From assembly GCA_048158365.1 (NCBI GenBank), contig JBLLNL010000001.1: 64,000 bases of DNA; one strand, given 5' to 3'. Each line of letters opens with the position of its first letter. Positions within the stretch are counted from its first letter, which is position 1. The position numbers were made by a program, and so were the translations under genes. This DNA is from Azoarcus_F sp048158365. GTDB lineage: Bacteria; Pseudomonadota; Gammaproteobacteria; Burkholderiales; Rhodocyclaceae. The notes under the pieces are model-generated. The model did not search any database. It worked only from the letters and a program-made list of their open reading frames with translations, and was not told where the DNA came from. Positions 25,608-35,303 of the stretch are shown here, piece after piece.

Positions 25608-26693
25608 ATGTCCGCATCGGTAAAGATTCACATCGACGACGTCCGTATCCAGGAGATCAAGGAATTGATCCCGCCAGCCCACGTGCTGCGGGAATTCCCC
25701 GCGTCGCAGGCCGCAGCCGAAGTCGCCTATCAGACCCGTCAGGCGATCCACCGCATTCTGTTCGGCGCGGATGATCGTCTGCTGGTCATCATCGGACCCT
25801 GCTCCATTCATGATGCCGATGCCGCGCTCGAATATGCGCGCCGTCTCAAGGCGGAGGCCGATCGGCTCGAGGACGACCTGCTGATCGTCATGCGTGTGTA
25901 TTTCGAGAAGCCGCGCACCACGGTCGGCTGGAAGGGCCTGATCAACGATCCTTACCTGGACAACAGCTTCAAGATCAACGAGGGGGTCAGACTCGCACGC
26001 AAGCTGCTCTGGGAGATCAATGAACTCGGACTGCCGGCCGGCACCGAATTCCTGGACATGATCACGCCGCAGTACATCGGGGATCTGATCTCATGGGGGG
26101 CGATCGGTGCCCGCACCACCGAAAGCCAGGTTCATCGCGAACTCGCGTCGGGTTTGTCCTGTCCGGTCGGGTTCAAGAACGGGACCGATGGCAACGTGCG
26201 GATCGCAGTCGATGCGATCAAGGCGGCGCAGGCGCCGCATCATTTTCTGTCGGTCACCAAGGCGGGGCATTCCGCAATCGTGACGACGCGTGGCAACGAG
26301 GATTGCCATGTGATCCTGCGCGGCGGTAAGTCGACGAACTTCGACGCCGACAGCGTCGAGGCCGCCTGCCGTGATCTGGCAGCCGCCGGCGTGCCGCCCA
26401 AGATCATGATCGACTGCTCGCATGCCAACAGCCGCAAGCAGCACATGCTTCAGATCGAGGTTGCCGAGAACGTCGCCGCCCAGATGGCCGGCGGCGAGGA
26501 TCGTATCGTCGGCGTCATGGTCGAGTCTTACCTGAAGGAAGGCCGCCAGGATCTGGTTCCGGGCAAGGAACTGGAGTACGGCAAGAGCATCACCGATGCA
26601 TGCATTGGCTGGGACGACAGCGTCAGTGTGCTAGACAAGCTGGCCGAGGGTGTGCGGGCGCGCCGGGTCGCGCGCGCAGCGGCGCTGGAGTAA
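25608..26693 (+). CDS. aroG: 3-deoxy-7-phosphoheptulonate synthase, class I
   Basis: First step of the shikimate pathway: phosphoenolpyruvate plus erythrose 4-phosphate give DAHP. It is 361 residues, of the AroF/G/H type. IIGPCSIHD, MRVYFEKPRTTVGWKG and DCSHANSRKQ are diagnostic. Which amino acid inhibits it cannot be read with confidence. It stands alone, convergent with the TAXI receptor gene. Confidence 0.95.
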   Translation: MSASVKIHIDDVRIQEIKELIPPAHVLREFPASQAAAEVAYQTRQAIHRILFGADDRLLVIIGPCSIHDADAALEYARRLKAEADRLEDDLLIVMRVYFEKPRTTVGWKGLINDPYLDNSFKINEGVRLARKLLWEINELGLPAGTEFLDMITPQYIGDLISWGAIGARTTESQVHRELASGLSCPVGFKNGTDGNVRIAVDAIKAAQAPHHFLSVTKAGHSAIVTTRGNEDCHVILRGGKSTNFDADSVEAACRDLAAAGVPPKIMIDCSHANSRKQHMLQIEVAENVAAQMAGGEDRIVGVMVESYLKEGRQDLVPGKELEYGKSITDACIGWDDSVSVLDKLAEGVRARRVARAAALE

Positions 26694-26759
26694 GCGCTCG
26701 CGGCAGCAGCAGCGGCCATACACCACGGCCTTCGAACCGTTCGGCTGGCGGCTCTGGCA

Positions 26760-27761
26760 TCAACGCTTCGCCTCGCTCGGGATCAGGCCTTGTTCTTCCC
26801 AGAACAGCCGGGCACCCTGGTGCAGCGGAGAGATGACGCCGGTCAGTGCGTTGGCCGGTATCATGGTCTGGAGGGCGGCCGAGACCGAATGCATGAATTC
26901 CAGACCGTTGCTGGAATACACCTCCGCGACCGCCTGGTAGGTCAGGTCTTGGCCGACATGCGCGCCGGCGACCCACAGCGCCGAGTCCTGGAAGGTCGTC
27001 ACGTCGTAGTCGATGCCGGGATAGGTCGAGGCGGCGATCGTGACCGGAACGTAGTACGGATGCTCGGTCAGCAGCGCGCCCTGTCTCGCGGCGTCGAGCA
27101 GCGGCAGCATGCTGAACTGGCCGCTCAGGCCTGCCTGCGTGACAGGGGTGTTGTGCAGCTCGGCGACGATCCACAGCGCCTCGGCGCGGCCTTCCAGCAG
27201 CGCGGCAACGCCTTGCCCGGGCGGGATGAACTGAGCGTTTATCTTTTGCCAGATGCCCAGGCTGTCGAAGAAATGCTGCGCCGAGGCCGCGACTGCAGAT
27301 CCGGCCGCACCCACGACGACGCGTCGGCCTGCCAACTGGTCAACGCGGGTGATGCCTGAGTCGGCGCGTACCACCAGATGCGCGGGCATGCCGTAAAGCG
27401 ACGAAATCACCTGAACGTTCCGGGTCGTTTGCGTGATTTCATCGGCTGGATCCTGCATGCTCCGGTACAGGTCGCCTGCATAGACGATGCCGAAGTCTGC
27501 GCCGGCGTTGCCGACACGACGCAGGTTTTCCATTGAACCGGCCGACGCAGCGTAGGAAACCCCGATCCCCTCGATTTTGCGCGACAACAGCGTGGACAGT
27601 CCGTCGCCGACGAATTGCGGGACACTACCGTCGGGTCCGCCCGACAGGGCGAGCCGCTGCACCTGGGCCGCCACAGACGTCGCGATACCCAGGCCCAGCG
27701 CCAAGGTCAGGGCCGCATGACGGAGGCCCCGTACGATCAGGGCTCGCGCGCAGGCACTCAT
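26760..27761 (-). CDS. TAXI-type TRAP transporter solute receptor 1
   Basis: A 333-residue periplasmic binding protein with a signal peptide ending near residue 32 (ATSVAAQ). The TAXI family pattern is visible: SAGSMENLRRV, ADFGIVYAGD and a second lobe beginning QLAGRRVVVG. Its start overlaps the uspA-like stop by 4 bases, so it is the last gene of the TAXI locus. It differs strongly from the second receptor of this locus, so the two may bring different ligands to one permease. Confidence 0.88.
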   Translation of the reverse strand: MSACARALIVRGLRHAALTLALGLGIATSVAAQVQRLALSGGPDGSVPQFVGDGLSTLLSRKIEGIGVSYAASAGSMENLRRVGNAGADFGIVYAGDLYRSMQDPADEITQTTRNVQVISSLYGMPAHLVVRADSGITRVDQLAGRRVVVGAAGSAVAASAQHFFDSLGIWQKINAQFIPPGQGVAALLEGRAEALWIVAELHNTPVTQAGLSGQFSMLPLLDAARQGALLTEHPYYVPVTIAASTYPGIDYDVTTFQDSALWVAGAHVGQDLTYQAVAEVYSSNGLEFMHSVSAALQTMIPANALTGVISPLHQGARLFWEEQGLIPSEAKR

Positions 27762-28234
27762 GTCTTCGTATCGGCCTCGTCATCATGGCCACGCACGACC
27801 AGCACCGACACCCCGACCTTTCGCACCAGGTTCTCGGCCACGCTACCCAGCAGCAGTCGACGCACGCCACGGCGCCCGTGTGAACCGACCACGAGGAGAT
27901 CCGCACCCGACTTCCTGACCGCATCGGCGATCAGATCGTCGGTGTGCTCCCCGTGCCCCTTTAGCAGGTGGGTTTTGGCGTTCACGCCGGCAGTCTGCGC
28001 CTTCTTCACGGCCTTGCTCAGCACGTCCTGACCGCCCGTCTCGAGCACGTGCTTTAGTTGCTTGGCGCTGGTGGTCGAGACCCCTCCGGCATGAAAGACG
28101 TGGACCAGTTGCTCGTCGATCGCGTGCGCGATCTCGAGCACCGCCTCGTGAGCCTTGGCGACCGCGATTGCCTCGTCCAGCGCTTTCTGCGAGGTACGGC
28201 TGTCGTCGATGGCGATGAACACGTGCTTATACAT
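27758..28234 (-). CDS. Universal stress protein (UspA family), TRAP-linked
   Basis: A 158-residue cytosolic Usp domain. The ATP-binding motif G-2x-G-9x-G-S is intact in GSHGRRGVRRLLLGS. A good ribosome site (AAGGAG) precedes the ATG. It lies between the fused permease and a receptor gene. In Halomonas, TeaD, an ATP-binding Usp, is encoded with and modulates the TRAP system TeaABC, so a similar role is plausible here. Confidence 0.92.
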   Translation of the reverse strand: MYKHVFIAIDDSRTSQKALDEAIAVAKAHEAVLEIAHAIDEQLVHVFHAGGVSTTSAKQLKHVLETGGQDVLSKAVKKAQTAGVNAKTHLLKGHGEHTDDLIADAVRKSGADLLVVGSHGRRGVRRLLLGSVAENLVRKVGVSVLVVRGHDDEADTKT

Positions 28235-28351
28235 TCGATTCTCCTTGCGTTCTGATTCGGCCAGGCGCGCGAGCCTGGTATCCATGGCGCGGCGTCCCGG
28301 GGGCGTTGTCCCGAGCGATGCGACCCGGTTTTACCGTATGCCCGGTGCCGT

Positions 28352-30559
28352 CTAGTCGAGTCCCCTGGCTGCGTTTCTCGGAGTGAGGAGCTTTTGCTGG
28401 ATCACGAAGACCAGCCCCGCTGCAGCAAGACCGATCACGTCCGTCATCACACCACCCGCGATCATGGCCAGCGCGGCGAGAATGAGCACGATGCGCAGAA
28501 CGAAGCCGACCACGCCGAAGAACCAGCCCTGAATGCCGGACGCCAGCAGGTAGATGCCGAAGGCTGCGGTCACGAAGGCGTGCAGGTTCTGGTGCCACTC
28601 GCCCTGCATCAGCAGCGGCGCCGAGTAGAAGAACATGAACGGCACGACGAAGGCCGCCAGTCCGATCTTGAAGCTCTCGACGCTGGTCTTCATCGGATCC
28701 GACTGCGCGATGGCCGCGCCGGCATAGGCCGCCAGCGCCACCGGGGGGGTGATTGCCGACATCACCGCGTAATAGAAGATGAAGAAGTGTGCGATCAGCG
28801 GCTCGATGCCCAACTGGATCAGGCCTGGCGCGATGACGCTGGCCGCCACGGCGTAGGCTGCGGTGGTCGGCATGCCCATGCCGAGGATGATCGATACGCA
28901 CATCGCGAAGAACAGTGCGATCAACTGGCTTTGCCCCGCGAGTTCCAGCAGCATCGACGAGAATCGGGTGCCGATACCGGTCAGCGCGATCACGCCGACG
29001 ATGACCCCCGCCGCGGCGCATACGGCCACGAGCTGCAGCGACATGCGGGCCGCGATCTCGAAAGCGTAAAGGATCTCCTTGATACCCATCCGGAACGGCG
29101 TAAACCAGCTCACCACGGCAGCCGCCGCCATCGACAGCGTGCCGGCACGAATCACCGAGTAGCCGAGGAACAGGGCGCCGATCAGCGTGAAGATCGGAAT
29201 GAACAGGAAGACCTGACGGGCGAGCTTGGAGAACTCGGGCAGTTCCTCCCGCGGCAGGCCGCGCATGCCCTTCTTGAGCGCTTCCTTGTCGACCATGAAG
29301 TAGATCGACAGGAAGTACAGTGCTGCTGGAATGATGGCGGCAATCACGATGTCGGCATAGGCGATGCCGGTGATCTCGGCCATGATGAACGCGCCGGCCC
29401 CCATGATCGGCGGCAGGATCTGCCCGCCCGACGATGCGGCCGCCTCGATCGAGGCCGCGGTCTGGGGCTTGTAGCCCACCTTCTTCATCAACGGAATGGT
29501 CAGGGAGCCGGTCGAGACCACGTTGCCTGCCGAGGTGCCGTTGATGGTGCCCATCAGCGCGGATGAGAACACGGCCACCTTGGCGGGACCGCCGCGCGCG
29601 CCGCCGGCTGCGGCAAACGCGAAATTGACGAAGTATTCGCCGACGCGGCTCGCCTGCAGGAAGGCTGCGAACGTGATGAAGAGAATGATGTAGGTCGAGG
29701 AGATCGCGGTGGTCGGCCCGAGCACACCGTTGTCCGTGTATAAGAAGGCGAAGAAGCGCGCCGGCGCATAGCCCCGATGCTCCAGCACCCCGGGCAGCCA
29801 TGGACCGACGAAACCGTAGGCGATGAACACGGCGACGATCGCAACGAGCGCCAGGCCCGCCAGACGCCGTGTCATCTCCAGAATCAGCACAATGCCGGCG
29901 ACTGATGCGTACATATCGTTGACGTGCGGAAATACCTGGGCGCGAATACGCAGAAATTCCGCGTGGGCGATGATGTAGGCGCCGACCGTGATAGCGGCGA
30001 GCGCGAGCAGGACATCGGGCGTCGCGACACCGCCACGGTTTCGGGTCGGCGAGATCCACGAGGCCAGCAGTGCGAGCACGGTTCCGGCAATGAGCGGATA
30101 TCCGAAGGTCATCAACATCTTTTCCTTCGGGGCACCGGTCTGAACGAGATCACCGGTGACGATGGCGAGAAAGATCTGCCCCAGCGCGGTGACGATCAGC
30201 ACTGCGGCCGGTACCAGCAGAAGCCACTCGAGCGGGGTGACGGACTGCCTGCCCGCAGGTTCGGCGGGAAAGGCTTTGGCCGAGAAGAAGATGAAGCCGA
30301 GCGCCAGGCCCGCAGCCACGTGCGTCAGACGATAGACCCATGTCTCCAGGGGATAGAGGTTCATGACCCCGATGTGAAAGGCGGTGTAGAGAATGCAGAA
30401 TGTGGCAAAGATCAGCCCAGGTTTGCCGGTGAACACCCGCTGGTTGGAAACGACGACCTCGGCATCGACGCCGGCGGCGATGTTGTCCTTCTCGACTATC
30501 TCTAAATCAATGCCGTCCGCGGCGGCGGTCGTCGCCGTTCGGGGTGTCTGGCTGGTCAT
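28352..30559 (-). CDS. TRAP transporter fused permease (4TM-12TM, TAXI type)
   Basis: A 735-residue membrane protein combining the small and large TRAP subunits. A hydrophilic N-terminus of about 45 residues is followed by four or more helices, then a DctM-like domain with MGTINGTSAGNVVSTGSLTIPLMKK split motifs, SSGGQILPPIMGAGAF and GMGMPTTAAYAVAA. The C-terminal 110 residues add further helices. It would move an organic anion with sodium or protons. A terminator-like hairpin separates it from the upstream receptor gene. Confidence 0.94.
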   Translation of the reverse strand: MTSQTPRTATTAAADGIDLEIVEKDNIAAGVDAEVVVSNQRVFTGKPGLIFATFCILYTAFHIGVMNLYPLETWVYRLTHVAAGLALGFIFFSAKAFPAEPAGRQSVTPLEWLLLVPAAVLIVTALGQIFLAIVTGDLVQTGAPKEKMLMTFGYPLIAGTVLALLASWISPTRNRGGVATPDVLLALAAITVGAYIIAHAEFLRIRAQVFPHVNDMYASVAGIVLILEMTRRLAGLALVAIVAVFIAYGFVGPWLPGVLEHRGYAPARFFAFLYTDNGVLGPTTAISSTYIILFITFAAFLQASRVGEYFVNFAFAAAGGARGGPAKVAVFSSALMGTINGTSAGNVVSTGSLTIPLMKKVGYKPQTAASIEAAASSGGQILPPIMGAGAFIMAEITGIAYADIVIAAIIPAALYFLSIYFMVDKEALKKGMRGLPREELPEFSKLARQVFLFIPIFTLIGALFLGYSVIRAGTLSMAAAAVVSWFTPFRMGIKEILYAFEIAARMSLQLVAVCAAAGVIVGVIALTGIGTRFSSMLLELAGQSQLIALFFAMCVSIILGMGMPTTAAYAVAASVIAPGLIQLGIEPLIAHFFIFYYAVMSAITPPVALAAYAGAAIAQSDPMKTSVESFKIGLAAFVVPFMFFYSAPLLMQGEWHQNLHAFVTAAFGIYLLASGIQGWFFGVVGFVLRIVLILAALAMIAGGVMTDVIGLAAAGLVFVIQQKLLTPRNAARGLD

Positions 30560-30595
30560 TGGGGTGCCTCCCGGTGCTGTTCTCGATTTGCTTAT

Positions 30596-30636
30596 AAAAA
30601 GGGCCAGAGCACCGGTGCTGCCGTGGTGTCTGGCCC
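30596..30636 (-). terminator. Intrinsic terminator between TAXI receptor 2 and the permease
   Basis: GGGCCAGA (30601-30608) pairs with TCTGGCCC (30629-30636) and, past a one-base bulge, CACC with GGTG: about 12 bp in total. On the minus strand five Ts follow. It lies inside the locus, so it probably lets the receptor be made in excess over the permease. Confidence 0.72.
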
Positions 30637-30660
30637 GTCGATTTCAAGTGCGCGTGGTGC

Positions 30661-31641
30661 TCAGTCCCTGAGGCTTGCCGGGATGGTCACACCTGTCTCC
30701 TCGTAGTAACGCACGGCACCGGCGTGGAAGGGCAGGAAACTGTTCTTGTCCACGTTTTCGGGCAGGGTTTCACGCGCGGCGCTGTGCACCTGCATCATCC
30801 GCTCGTGGTTATCCATCACCAGCTTGGTGACCTCGTAGGCCAGACTGTCCGGCATGTCCTTGTGGGCGACGGCGAAATTCCACATGGCCACGGTGTTCTG
30901 GTCGTAGTCATGGCCCGCGTAGGTGCCGGCCCGGATGGTCAGGGCGGACACTTCCGGGTGCTTTTCCAGGATGACCGGAAGCTCCTGGTCGTTGAAGCCG
31001 AACATCACCACGTTGGCTTCGGCTGCCAACTGGCTGAACGCGGAGATGGGTATGCCGGCGGCGAAGCAGAAGGCGTCGAGGAGGCCATCCTTGAGCTGGC
31101 TGGCGGCGTCGGCCGCGCCGGTATTCGACTGACGCGCCTGGACGCCGAGGGTTTCCATGAAGCGCGGCCAGTAGGTGCCCGGGGTGCCACCTGCAGGGCC
31201 GACGCTGACACGCTTGCCGCCAAGATCGCTCACCGACTTGATGCCAGAGTTGGCCATGGAGACACACTGGAACGGCGTCTGGTACATTGGAAACAGTGCG
31301 CGCACATCGGTGTGCGGCAGGCCCGGAGCGAGATCACTCCTGCCGTTCCAGGCTTCATACATCGGGCCCATGGTGACCAGTCCGATCCCGTGCTCCTTCA
31401 TCTGCACGAGCGTCACGTTCTGCACCGGACCGCCGGTGACTTCGCCGCTGGAGTTGAGGCCGAGGGATTCGCCGATGAAGCTGGCGACGCCGTTGCCGTA
31501 CACGAAGTAGGTGCCCCCCTGACTTGCGGTGCCGACGGTGAGGTCGCGCGGCCAGCCAGTGCGATCCTGCGCGACGGCCGCGCCGCTGACCACGGCGACC
31601 CCGGTGGCGACCGCCACCAACGTTTTGACGAGTCCTTTCAT
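30661..31641 (-). CDS. TAXI-type TRAP transporter solute receptor 2
   Basis: A 326-residue periplasmic receptor with a signal peptide MKGLVKTLVAVATGVAVVSGAAVA cut before QDR. The TAXI signature TASQGGTYFVYGNGVA follows, then GPAGGTPGTYWPRFME and SALTIRAGTYAG. The open frame extends upstream, but AAGGAG six bases before ATG 31641 fixes the start. As first gene of the locus with its own terminator, it is likely the main receptor. Confidence 0.93.
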   Translation of the reverse strand: MKGLVKTLVAVATGVAVVSGAAVAQDRTGWPRDLTVGTASQGGTYFVYGNGVASFIGESLGLNSSGEVTGGPVQNVTLVQMKEHGIGLVTMGPMYEAWNGRSDLAPGLPHTDVRALFPMYQTPFQCVSMANSGIKSVSDLGGKRVSVGPAGGTPGTYWPRFMETLGVQARQSNTGAADAASQLKDGLLDAFCFAAGIPISAFSQLAAEANVVMFGFNDQELPVILEKHPEVSALTIRAGTYAGHDYDQNTVAMWNFAVAHKDMPDSLAYEVTKLVMDNHERMMQVHSAARETLPENVDKNSFLPFHAGAVRYYEETGVTIPASLRD

Positions 31642-31995
31642 TGCTGTCTCCTTGTGTTGTCTAAGTACTAGTGCAAGCGATGGAATCGCAAGGATGAACC
31701 ACGCGGACATGCTCGCATGTGCATGCCGCGCAACCCATTCGGCGCGCATCTGATCAACGAAGTCAGCCGATTCGATGCGCCGGTATTTCGGTCGTGACGA
31801 TCGCACCGACCAAGGCCGGGAGGCAAGACTCGGCTTGTTGCCCCCGCCCGGGTCGGGGCGATCGGACTATGCCGGTGACCTGCCTGCCGGGGCTCGATGC
31901 GGATTGTCGTTGCATCCGAAAACCTGTTGGATGCAAGACTAGGCCGCCCGGGGCTGGGCGGCAATTGTGGATACCCCGTATCCGGGCTTCGGGGA
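31642..31995. other. 354-base non-coding gap, promoter region of the TAXI locus
   Basis: No supported gene. It must hold the TAXI receptor 2 promoter (minus strand), but no clear -35/-10 pair was found. A perfect 8-bp dyad TTGCATCC / GGATGCAA (31910-31917 and 31929-31936, 11-base loop) lies 60 bases after the cobalamin adenosyltransferase stop, without a T-run; it may be a weak transcript end. Confidence 0.45.
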
Positions 31996-32547
31996 TCAGG
32001 CGTTCTTGCCCTTCTGCCACAGCACGTCGCCGCGCCCGCCGGCGCGATTCAGTACTCGGCCGAGCACGAACAGCAGGTCCGACAGGCGATTGAGATACTG
32101 TCTGGGCCCGTCGTTGATCGCCTCCTCCTGGGTCAGGGCGACCAGCATGCGCTCGGCACGGCGGCACACCGTGCGCGCCTGATGAGCCAGCGCGGCCGGG
32201 CGCGTGCCGCCGGGCAGGATGAAGTCCTTGAGGGGTTCGAGGTCGTCGTTGAGGCGATCGAGTTCGTGCTCCAGTTTGTCGACCTGCTTGCCGGTGATCA
32301 TGCTCATGCCGGGGATGCAGACTTCACCGCCGAGGTCGAACAGGTCGTGCTGCACGTCGGTCAGCAGCGTGCGAACGTCGTCGGGCAGTTCCTCGCACAA
32401 CAGCAAACCGATCACCGCGTTCAATTCGTCGACGTCACCCAGACTGTGGATGCGCAGGCTGTTCTTGGACACACGCTTGCCGTCGCCCAGTCCGGTGGTG
32501 CCGGCGTCGCCGGTGCGGGTGTAGATCTTCGACAGTCGGTGTCCCAT
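31996..32547 (-). CDS. Cob(I)alamin adenosyltransferase, PduO type
   Basis: Transfers the adenosyl group of ATP to cob(I)alamin to make coenzyme B12. It is 183 residues. The N-terminal ATP site TRTGDAGTTGLGDGKRVSK and the RRAER helix with the QYLNRLSDLLFVLGR segment are intact. It is divergent from alaS. No B12 biosynthesis or B12-dependent enzyme gene is in the window, so it serves genes elsewhere. Confidence 0.94.
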   Translation of the reverse strand: MGHRLSKIYTRTGDAGTTGLGDGKRVSKNSLRIHSLGDVDELNAVIGLLLCEELPDDVRTLLTDVQHDLFDLGGEVCIPGMSMITGKQVDKLEHELDRLNDDLEPLKDFILPGGTRPAALAHQARTVCRRAERMLVALTQEEAINDGPRQYLNRLSDLLFVLGRVLNRAGGRGDVLWQKGKNA

Positions 32548-32671
32548 TCAAGCCTTCCTTTGATCTCGGGTTTCGCGCCGAGCCGGTTCGTAATCGGCGG
32601 AGGGGCGCATGATAAACTTGCTGACTCGCCGGTTGGGCCGGTTTCCTCGTCTTCGCACAGTCAGAGTATCC

Positions 32672-35293
32672 ATGAAAAGCGCCGAAATCCGCAAAAAGTT
32701 CCTCGACTACTTCGCCTCCAAGGGACACCAGATCGTCTCGTCCAGTTCGCTGGTGCCGCAGGACGATCCGACGCTGCTGTTCACCAATGCCGGCATGAAC
32801 CAGTTCAAGGATGTGTTCCTCGGTTTCGACAAACGGCCCTACACCCGCGCGACCACGTCGCAGAAGTGCGTTCGCGCCGGCGGCAAGCACAACGACCTCG
32901 AGAACGTCGGTTACACCGCGCGTCATCACACCTTCTTCGAGATGCTCGGCAATTTCTCGTTCGGCGACTATTTCAAACGCGACGCGATCGGCTACGCGTG
33001 GGAACTGCTGACCGACGTCTACAAACTTCCCAAGAGCAAGCTGTGGGTCACCGTCTATTCGGAAGACGACGAGGCCTACGACATCTGGACGCGCGACATG
33101 GGGGTGTCGAGCGAGCGGGTCATCCGCATCGGCGACAACAAGGGTGCGCGCTACGCGTCGGACAATTTCTGGATGATGGGCGAGACCGGTCCTTGCGGGC
33201 CCTGCACCGAGATCTTCTACGATCACGGTCCCGAGATCTGGGGCGGGCCGCCGGGGTCGCCTGAGGAGGACGGCGACCGCTACATCGAGATCTGGAACGT
33301 GGTTTTCATGCAATTCAACCGCGACGAGCACGGCGTCATGCATCCGCTGCCCAAGCCCAGCGTCGACACCGGCATGGGTCTGGAGCGCATCTCGGCAGTG
33401 CTGCAGCACGTTCATGCGAACTACGAGATCGATCTGTTCCGGAGTCTGATCGGCGCGGCCGCGCGCGAGACCGGGTGTGCGGACCCGGCCAGTCCCAGCC
33501 TCAAGGTGATCGCCGATCATATCCGGGCCTGTTGTTTCCTGATCGCGGACGGCGTCATTCCGGGCAACGAGGGTCGGGGTTACGTGCTGCGCCGGATCAT
33601 TCGACGCGCCATCCGGCACGGCTGGAAGCTGGGCGCACGCGGCGCGTTCTTCCACCGCCTGGTGCCCGATCTCGCGGCCGAGATGGGCGAAGCCTATCCG
33701 CAGCTCAAGACCGACCAGACGCGCATCGTCGCGGTGCTGAGGCAGGAGGAGGAGCGCTTCCTGGCGACCATCGACAACGGCATGGACATCCTCGAGGCCG
33801 AGCTCGCCGCCATGCACAAGCGTGGAGAAGAGCGCTTCAGCGGCGAGACCGCCTTCAAGCTGCATGACACCTTCGGTTTCCCGCTCGATCTGACCGCCGA
33901 CGTGTGCCGGGAGCGGGGCGTGACGGTCGACTCGGCTGCCTTCGATGCGGCGATGAGCCGGCAGCGTGAGCAGGCGCGGGCAGCCGGCAGGTTCCGGATG
34001 GCGGCCAGCCTGGATTATGGTGGGCCCGAAACGGCCTTCGAGGGTTATGCGACGCTGGAGACGCGCGCCAGCGTTCTGGCGCTGTACAAGGATGGCACGC
34101 CGGTCAATCAGCTCGACGAGGGCGACCTCGGCGTCATCGTGCTCGATCACACCCCGTTCTACGCGGAATCGGGCGGCCAGGTCGGCGACCGCGGTGAGCT
34201 GCGCGGCAGCGCAGGGATCTTTGCGGTCGAGGACACGCAGAAGATCCAGGCGACCGTATTCGGCCATCACGGCATCGTCCGGACCGGCAGCCTGTCGGTC
34301 GGGCAGGGCGTGGGCGCCCGCGTGGACGCCGCCGCGCGAGACGCCACCGCCCGCAACCATTCGGTCACGCACCTGATGCACAAGGCCTTGCGCGAGGTGC
34401 TGGGGGCGCACGTGCAGCAGAAGGGTTCGCTGGTCGATCCGGACAAGACCCGCTTCGATTTCACGCATCACGCACCGATGACCGCCGAGGAGATCCGGGA
34501 AGTCGAGGAACTGGTCAATCGCGAGATCCTCGACAACGCCGAAACCCGGGCCGAGGCGATGTCGCTCGAAGCCGCGCAGAAGACCGGCGCGATGATGTTG
34601 TTCGGCGAGAAATATGGCGACGAGGTACGGGTCCTCAGCATCGGCTCGTCGGTCGAACTGTGCGGTGGAACGCATGTCGGGCGCACCGGCGATATCGGCT
34701 TGTTCAAGATCGTGACCGAAGGCGGTGTGGCGGCGGGCGTGCGTCGGGTCGAGGCGGTCACCGGGGCCAACGCGCTGCGCTATGTGCAGGAGCAGGAGCG
34801 ACGGGTGCAGGGCGTATCGGCGCTGCTGAAGGTGCAGCCGGACGACCTGGCCGAACGGGTGACAGGAATGCTGGAGAACGTGCGTGCGCTCGAAAAGGAA
34901 CTGGCGCGCTTGAAATCCAGATTGGCCAGCAGCCAGGGTGACGACCTCGTGGCCGGGGCACGAGAGATCAATGGCTGCAAGGTGCTCGCGACGACGCTGG
35001 AAGGCGCCGACGTGCCGGCGATGCGCGAGACCATGGACAAGCTCAGGGATAAGCTCGGAAGCGCGGCGATCGTGCTCGCGTCGGTCAGGGAGGGCAAGGT
35101 GACCCTGATCGCGGGCGTCACACCCGACATGACCGCGCGGATCAAGGCCGGCGAGCTGGTGAACATGGTCGCGCAGCAGGTCGGTGGCAAGGGCGGCGGC
35201 CGTCCGGATATGGCCCAGGCCGGGGGCACCGACCCGTCCAAGCTGCCCGCGGCGCTTGCCAGCGTCGGCGATTGGGTGGCCGCGCGCCTCTGA
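32672..35293 (+). CDS. alaS: Alanyl-tRNA synthetase
   Basis: Charges tRNA-Ala and edits mischarged Ser/Gly. It is 873 residues, full length. The class II catalytic domain (1-250) has RHHTFFEMLGNFSFGDYF. The editing domain has HSVTHLMHKAL near residue 563 and CGGTH near 662, and the C-terminal Gly-rich segment GGKGGGRPDMAQAGG closes the protein. The family start MKSAEIRKKFLDYF is used instead of an ATG 21 codons upstream. Confidence 0.98.
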   Translation: MKSAEIRKKFLDYFASKGHQIVSSSSLVPQDDPTLLFTNAGMNQFKDVFLGFDKRPYTRATTSQKCVRAGGKHNDLENVGYTARHHTFFEMLGNFSFGDYFKRDAIGYAWELLTDVYKLPKSKLWVTVYSEDDEAYDIWTRDMGVSSERVIRIGDNKGARYASDNFWMMGETGPCGPCTEIFYDHGPEIWGGPPGSPEEDGDRYIEIWNVVFMQFNRDEHGVMHPLPKPSVDTGMGLERISAVLQHVHANYEIDLFRSLIGAAARETGCADPASPSLKVIADHIRACCFLIADGVIPGNEGRGYVLRRIIRRAIRHGWKLGARGAFFHRLVPDLAAEMGEAYPQLKTDQTRIVAVLRQEEERFLATIDNGMDILEAELAAMHKRGEERFSGETAFKLHDTFGFPLDLTADVCRERGVTVDSAAFDAAMSRQREQARAAGRFRMAASLDYGGPETAFEGYATLETRASVLALYKDGTPVNQLDEGDLGVIVLDHTPFYAESGGQVGDRGELRGSAGIFAVEDTQKIQATVFGHHGIVRTGSLSVGQGVGARVDAAARDATARNHSVTHLMHKALREVLGAHVQQKGSLVDPDKTRFDFTHHAPMTAEEIREVEELVNREILDNAETRAEAMSLEAAQKTGAMMLFGEKYGDEVRVLSIGSSVELCGGTHVGRTGDIGLFKIVTEGGVAAGVRRVEAVTGANALRYVQEQERRVQGVSALLKVQPDDLAERVTGMLENVRALEKELARLKSRLASSQGDDLVAGAREINGCKVLATTLEGADVPAMRETMDKLRDKLGSAAIVLASVREGKVTLIAGVTPDMTARIKAGELVNMVAQQVGGKGGGRPDMAQAGGTDPSKLPAALASVGDWVAARL

Positions 35294-35303
35294 ACGTGCG
35301 CGG

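Noticed and set aside
32548..32671. Cobalamin riboswitch upstream of the adenosyltransferase gene
   Set aside because: Only 124 bases separate it from divergent alaS, and no B12-box-like GCCACTG was seen on the minus strand.
32435..34675. 746-codon minus-strand open frame opposite alaS
   Set aside because: alaS is certain on the plus strand; the antisense frame has no domain or motif.
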